DNA of 10,087 nt from Rickettsiales bacterium. GTDB taxonomy: Bacteria > Pseudomonadota > Alphaproteobacteria > Rickettsiales > UBA1997. Location of the stretch: positions 1 to 10,087 of the forward strand of contig JAITBB010000086.1 in the NCBI GenBank assembly GCA_031283795.1. Direction: 5' to 3'. The notes beneath the pieces are model-generated. The model searched no databases. It saw only the letters and a list, made by a program, of their open reading frames with translations, and was not told the origin of the DNA. The position numbers and the translations under genes are program-made. This document shows positions 7,107 to 10,087 of this stretch, piece after piece. Position 1 is the first letter of the stretch, and the number at the start of each line of letters is the position of its first letter.

Positions 7107-7977
7107 TTATTTCCACCTCAAGTTCCAGATCTATTCCCATAGTGTCCATGACCCTACTCTGGGCTAATGTTATCAGGTTTTCTAAATCAGTTGAACTGCA
7201 GTTGCCGTGATTTATCAGGAAATTAGCATGTTTCTCAGAAAACTTGGCTCCATTGAGGTCCACGCCCTGGAGGTCAACATCCTTTATGATCTTCCATGCG
7301 GGAATGCTGGAGGGATTCTTAAATGTACAGCCACAGGTTCTTTCTCCAATTGGCTGTGTCTTTAATTTCTCCTCTAGCATTTTCCTAAAAATTTCCTCCG
7401 ATTCATTCCTGTCCCTGGGAATATCCGCTCTGAAAGTTGCCCTCAGAAAAATGAGATCCTTCGGCAGACCATTTTTTCTATAGCCCAGGGCACACTCGTC
7501 GACGCTGAATGCCCTGACGTTGCCATCGGGATCTACTGTATCCAGGCTGACCAGAATATCCTTCAGCTCAGAGCCATAGCAGCCGGCATTCATTCTGCAA
7601 GCTCCTCCGACGGTTCCTGGGATACAGCCCAGAAATTCAAAGTTTCCTATGTCTAAATTTCTGGCAAAATTGGATAGTCTGGAGTTTACTACACCGCATT
7701 CGGCTACAATGTTGTCATTGACAAGACCGATGCCATTAAGCTTCTTTGTGACTATGACCACTCCATCAACACCGCCATCTCTGACCAGTAAATTGGTTCC
7801 ACCACCTATTATAGTGATTTTTTGCCCCCTGCCCTCGGATCTAAGGAAGTTTATTAGATCGTCTGTGTTTTCTGGTGTAAAGAGTAGTTGTGCAACTCCA
7901 CCACAGCCAAAATTTGTATACTTCGCTAAGCTTTCGTTCCTAGTAAAATTTGATCGAATATTAGAAAGACTCTGCAT
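7069..7977 (-). CDS. murB: UDP-N-acetylenolpyruvoylglucosamine reductase
   Basis: This cytoplasmic FAD enzyme uses NADPH to reduce UDP-GlcNAc-enolpyruvate to UDP-MurNAc, the second committed step of peptidoglycan synthesis. The 302-residue length fits short type II MurB. The FAD-binding motif GGGTNLLVRDGG is at 58-69, GCIPGTVGGACRMNAG at 117-132, YR at 166-167, and the C-terminal glutamate region LELEV at 284-288. The motif that normally reads GS.FKNP is GCTFKNP (216-222), so Cys217 takes the place of the catalytic serine proton donor. ATG 7977 begins 1 nt after the porin stop codon and has no good Shine-Dalgarno, so it probably depends on translational coupling. Its usual Rickettsiales-type partners ddlB and ftsQ are absent. 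Confidence 0.96.
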   Translation of the reverse strand: MQSLSNIRSNFTRNESLAKYTNFGCGGVAQLLFTPENTDDLINFLRSEGRGQKITIIGGGTNLLVRDGGVDGVVIVTKKLNGIGLVNDNIVAECGVVNSRLSNFARNLDIGNFEFLGCIPGTVGGACRMNAGCYGSELKDILVSLDTVDPDGNVRAFSVDECALGYRKNGLPKDLIFLRATFRADIPRDRNESEEIFRKMLEEKLKTQPIGERTCGCTFKNPSSIPAWKIIKDVDLQGVDLNGAKFSEKHANFLINHGNCSSTDLENLITLAQSRVMDTMGIDLELEVEIIGNPNAAENRNA

Positions 7978-7978
7978 A

Positions 7979-9199
7979 TTAAAAGTTAATTATTAGGCCG
8001 ATAACTGCAGCAAGTTCTCTCCAAGATTCCCGAGTTCCAGATTTTTGAATCCTATATCTATAGTCGATGAATTCTGCGTAGGTCGATAAATTTTTGGCTA
8101 TGGTCTTCTTGACCCCATAGTCCATAGTCTCGAGGATATTGTCGCCATATCTGCTATTAAAATAAACAATGCCTATTGTGAAGGAGCTAATCTCGTAGCC
8201 TATGCCACCAGTTATGTACCTACCATTTAGTTTCTTCTCACTGTTCGTTTTTGTTGCCAGATTGTCATCTAATGTTTTGTTGCCATAGCCAAGTGAGCTG
8301 GCGACGGTTATACCAAAATAACTGACGCTCAGACCAAATCCGTAGGATGTAAACTTTGCTGCCAAGGAATGCTCCTCCGTTATTTTTCCTCCGCTCAGAG
8401 GGATTTTCCAGAAGGGATTTTTGAAGTTTCCCTCAAAAACCACTGATGCTGCCACGGATACATCCATAATGGTCTCAATGTAGTTCAGAGCAACTGACGT
8501 GGCATAGCCAAAATTGAATTTTTCTCCGCCATCGACCAGATCTAGATCCTTGTCTGCCAGAATTATGTTGGGAATCAGACTGAGACCCAGCTGGAATCCA
8601 AACAATTCCGGGGAGTAATAGCTTATTTTGTTCAGATATTTGGTGTGATTCCATGATTTTTTCAGCGACTCACCTCTCGTAAAATCAAGGTTTTGGTTCA
8701 TGGATGTGGATGGTTCAAAGATGATGTTTCCAGATCCCGGGAAGAATTTCAAGTGTCTCGCTAGGCTACTGCCGACCACCATGGAACTGACCGAAAGGGG
8801 GGCGGCCCCGATCTTTAGATTCTCTGTCGCATCTGCCGCCGCGCCAATCTCTATTTTTCCCCAGTGGCCGCTGATGAATAGATAGTAGGCCAGATCATTG
8901 CCGAAATAGTCATTTAGACTTGGGCTGATTCTGACTCCATACTTCATGGCCCCACTGTTCGTGTGGTACAGGTCTATGTCTAGGAACAGACTATCCTCCA
9001 ATCTGATAGAGGCCGAATTGTTACTGTGCAGCAGCCTCGAGTTCAGCTGACCTCCGATTTCCATCGCGTAGTTTCCGGCAAAATTCGAATTCCTCACATA
9101 GGAATGATTACTCATCGTCTGGTAGGCCAGACCCAGACTCGCTGTGATGACGAAGACATATCCAAACAGTCCCCGTCGAAGCCAACCATTTAAGCTCAA
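7979..9199 (-). CDS. Porin-like outer-membrane beta-barrel protein
   Basis: The 406-residue product fits a general diffusion porin of the outer membrane. Residues 1-25 look like a Sec signal peptide: an RR-containing start, a hydrophobic core, and probable cleavage after GLA (25). The mature part alternates polar and hydrophobic residues in strand-sized blocks, such as YYLFISGHWGKIEIGA (103-118) and YITGGIGYEISSFTIGIVYF (about 330-350), and it ends in Phe (INF), the outer-membrane insertion signal. No other domain is seen. The start is TTG at 9199: an in-frame stop lies just upstream (TAG AGC CCA TTG), and the next in-frame ATG comes only after the signal peptide. A GGA about 9 nt before may act as Shine-Dalgarno. 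It is the first gene of a three-gene operon. Substrate is unknown. Confidence 0.78.
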   Translation of the reverse strand: MSLNGWLRRGLFGYVFVITASLGLAYQTMSNHSYVRNSNFAGNYAMEIGGQLNSRLLHSNNSASIRLEDSLFLDIDLYHTNSGAMKYGVRISPSLNDYFGNDLAYYLFISGHWGKIEIGAAADATENLKIGAAPLSVSSMVVGSSLARHLKFFPGSGNIIFEPSTSMNQNLDFTRGESLKKSWNHTKYLNKISYYSPELFGFQLGLSLIPNIILADKDLDLVDGGEKFNFGYATSVALNYIETIMDVSVAASVVFEGNFKNPFWKIPLSGGKITEEHSLAAKFTSYGFGLSVSYFGITVASSLGYGNKTLDDNLATKTNSEKKLNGRYITGGIGYEISSFTIGIVYFNSRYGDNILETMDYGVKKTIAKNLSTYAEFIDYRYRIQKSGTRESWRELAAVIGLIINF

Positions 9200-9230
9200 T
9201 GGGCTCTATCCATTTTTATAGAATGTTTAC

Positions 9231-9258
9231 ATCGTAGATTTCCAGACGGAAAAATCAA
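9231..9258 (-). promoter_or_regulatory. Weak candidate promoter of the porin-murB operon
   Basis: On the - strand TTGATT (9258-9253) and TACGAT (9236-9231) are 16 nt apart, which would start transcription near 9224. A TATAAA closer to the gene lacks a convincing -35 box. The assignment is tentative. Confidence 0.3.
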
Positions 9259-9319
9259 GGATAACAACCAAGAATTGGAGGAATAGGCAGAATTTTCTGG
9301 TCAGAGCTCAAAATTAAAA

Positions 9320-9345
9320 TAATTTTCAACATCCGTTGAAAATTA
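9320..9345. repeat. 11-bp perfect inverted repeat in a divergent promoter region
   Basis: TAATTTTCAAC (9320-9330), loop ATCC, GTTGAAAATTA (9335-9345) is a perfect palindrome with a 4-nt loop. It lies between the divergent porin operon and rpsP. Both arms contain TTGAAA, a possible -35 box, one for each direction. It could be an operator, a double promoter element, or a hairpin. A -10 for rpsP near 9357 (TATAGC) would need a short 15-nt spacer. Confidence 0.7.
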
Positions 9346-9415
9346 AAAGAACGAACTATAGCCTCTAGGAAAGTCGGATAGGCAGTCGGTGCGACCGGTT
9401 CCAGGGGCTGGGTAG

Positions 9416-9441
9416 TCCGGAGTGGCTGTTTGCCGTCCGGA
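9416..9441 (+). promoter_or_regulatory. Hairpin in the rpsP leader
   Basis: TCCGGA (9416-9421) pairs with TCCGGA (9436-9441), with an inner GGC/GCC stem around loop TGTTT. It ends 33 nt before the rpsP ATG. A smaller CGGT-GCG-ACCG hairpin lies just upstream near 9388. Leader autoregulation is typical of ribosomal-protein genes, but this leader matches none I know. Confidence 0.4.
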
Positions 9442-9474
9442 GAGTTTGAACGAAGTATTTTCATTAGAGAACAT

Positions 9475-9786
9475 ATGTCTACTAAAATTAGATTGGCGAG
9501 AACAGGTCGGAGAAATTTGCCGTCCTATCATGTGGTGGTGGCAGACGACAGGTCTCCCAGAGACGGTAAATTTATAGAGAGTCTTGGCTACTACAATCCC
9601 ATCATGGGCAGTGATAGAAAAGAGAGGTTTAATGTAAATTCCGAGAGAGTTAGATACTGGATAGGCGTTGGTGCAAAGCCAACGGAGAGGGTTGCCATCC
9701 TGCTGAAGGGGGCTGGCCTAGAGGGAATAGAGGGATTCAAACTTAGGATAAGAAATACGACCACGAAGAAGAAAAAGACAAAATAA
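9475..9786 (+). CDS. rpsP: 30S ribosomal protein S16
   Basis: S16 is a small-subunit ribosomal protein needed for 30S assembly. The conserved MSTKIRLARTG start, VVADDRSPRDGKFIESLGYYNP and RVRYWIGVGAKPTERVA are all present. The correct start is ATG 9475, with AGAGA just upstream; a longer frame opening at TTG 9430 adds 15 residues unlike any S16. The product has 103 residues against about 82 in E. coli, with the extra length in a basic tail (TTTKKKKTK). Many bacteria have rpsP beside rimM, trmD and rplS. Here it stands alone and is followed by a terminator. Confidence 0.98.
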   Translation: MSTKIRLARTGRRNLPSYHVVVADDRSPRDGKFIESLGYYNPIMGSDRKERFNVNSERVRYWIGVGAKPTERVAILLKGAGLEGIEGFKLRIRNTTTKKKKTK

Positions 9787-9815
9787 TCTGATATTTTTTC
9801 AATTTTTCTCTGGAG

Positions 9816-9866
9816 TCCGGAGCGGAATGGCTTCTGGGTGTGGAATTTGCGGTTCGGATTTTTTTT
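9816..9866 (+). terminator. Intrinsic terminator after rpsP
   Basis: TCCGGA (9816-9821) can pair with TTCGGA (9853-9858, one G:U), and eight T follow (9859-9866). The loop is large (31 nt). A second T9 run comes at 9871-9879. The hairpin arms resemble the leader hairpin upstream of the same gene. Confidence 0.5.
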
Positions 9867-9931
9867 AAAATTTTTTTTTATTGAAAATTGGCTCTCCAAA
9901 ATCTGGAGCTGACTAGGGAAATGCAATCTTT

Positions 9932-9946
9932 CCAGGAAATACCTGG
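9932..9946. repeat. Small hairpin upstream of the right-end promoter
   Basis: CCAGG-AAATA-CCTGG is a perfect 5-bp stem. No T-run follows on either strand, so it is not a clear terminator. The rest of 9867-9980 is AT-rich and shows no gene. Confidence 0.4.
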
Positions 9947-9980
9947 TAGAAAAAATTTTAACATATTTATGTATAACCCC

Positions 9981-10009
9981 TTGACATTTAAACTATTTAT
10001 TTCTATTCT
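9981..10009 (+). promoter_or_regulatory. Very strong sigma70 promoter at the right end
   Basis: A consensus TTGACA (9981-9986) is followed after 17 nt by TATTCT (10004-10009). The upstream stretch 9949-9975 is A/T-tract-rich, like an UP element. Transcription should start near 10016. No start codon with a Shine-Dalgarno is seen in the last ~70 bases, so the target may be a stable RNA or a highly expressed gene outside the window. The leader contains GGCGTTG twice (10045-10051, 10059-10065). Confidence 0.65.
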
Positions 10010-10087
10010 TGTGGTGTAGAGCTAATAACTTTACCAATACAGCGGGCGTTGTTCTGTTGGCGTTGATAGCTATTAAGCACACCTCAG

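Noticed and set aside
9430..9474. TTG-started N-terminal extension of S16
   Set aside because: S16 proteins begin at the MSTKIRLAR-type sequence, and the ATG at 9475 has its own purine-rich site; the extension overlaps a leader hairpin.
9591..9926. 111-residue open frame on the - strand over rpsP
   Set aside because: Shadow of the conserved S16 gene and its terminator; poly-Phe comes from the lysine codons.
10060..10087. 5' end of 23S rRNA (AGCTATTAAG resembles the start)
   Set aside because: The bases that follow do not continue with the conserved GGTGGATGCC, and the window ends too soon to decide.

Overview
This window looks like part of a Gram-negative, probably alphaproteobacterial genome. 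A host-associated Rickettsiales-type bacterium is my best guess, by inference only. Supporting signs are moderate GC with AGA/AGG-rich arginine codons, TTG start codons, a lone rpsP outside its usual ffh/rimM/trmD/rplS neighbourhood, a trimeric-type porin, and two orphan proteins rich in charged repeats that resemble accessory or effector-type genes. No tRNA, rRNA, CRISPR array, transposase or integrase was recognised.

Layout: (1) 64-1101 (+) encodes a protein with a long E/R/K helix followed by MORN-type repeats. Its frame is still open at base 1, so it may be 5'-truncated. (2) 1102-1394 is a GC-rich, hairpin-rich stretch ending in a (+) intrinsic terminator that overlaps the end of the next gene. 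(3) 1370-3985 (-) is mgtA, a P3B magnesium-transporting P-type ATPase. (4) 3986-4588 is a 603-bp divergent intergenic region holding the mgtA promoter, a near-perfect 16-bp inverted repeat followed by a T-run, and several nested dyads. (5) 4589-5200 (+) encodes an orphan hydrophilic protein with an in-frame hexanucleotide microsatellite (7 Lys-Glu pairs) between two copies of an internal duplication; a terminator follows. (6) 9199 down to 5334 (-) is a tightly packed three-gene operon: a porin-like outer-membrane protein, murB, and a membrane-anchored protein that reads as a cysteine-less thioredoxin-like domain joined to an NHL-type beta-propeller. (7) 9475-9786 (+) is rpsP with a hairpin leader and an intrinsic terminator that share a sequence. 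(8) The right end carries a very strong (+) promoter aimed at something outside the window.

Working together: the three-gene operon couples outer membrane, peptidoglycan precursor synthesis (MurB) and an envelope-anchored propeller protein, so cell-envelope building is its likely theme. mgtA supplies Mg2+. The two (+) strand charged-repeat genes each stand alone, convergent to a (-) gene and with their own terminators. The best candidates for undescribed biology are the dead-thioredoxin/NHL operon partner, the microsatellite/duplication gene, and the structured intergenic RNAs on either side of mgtA.
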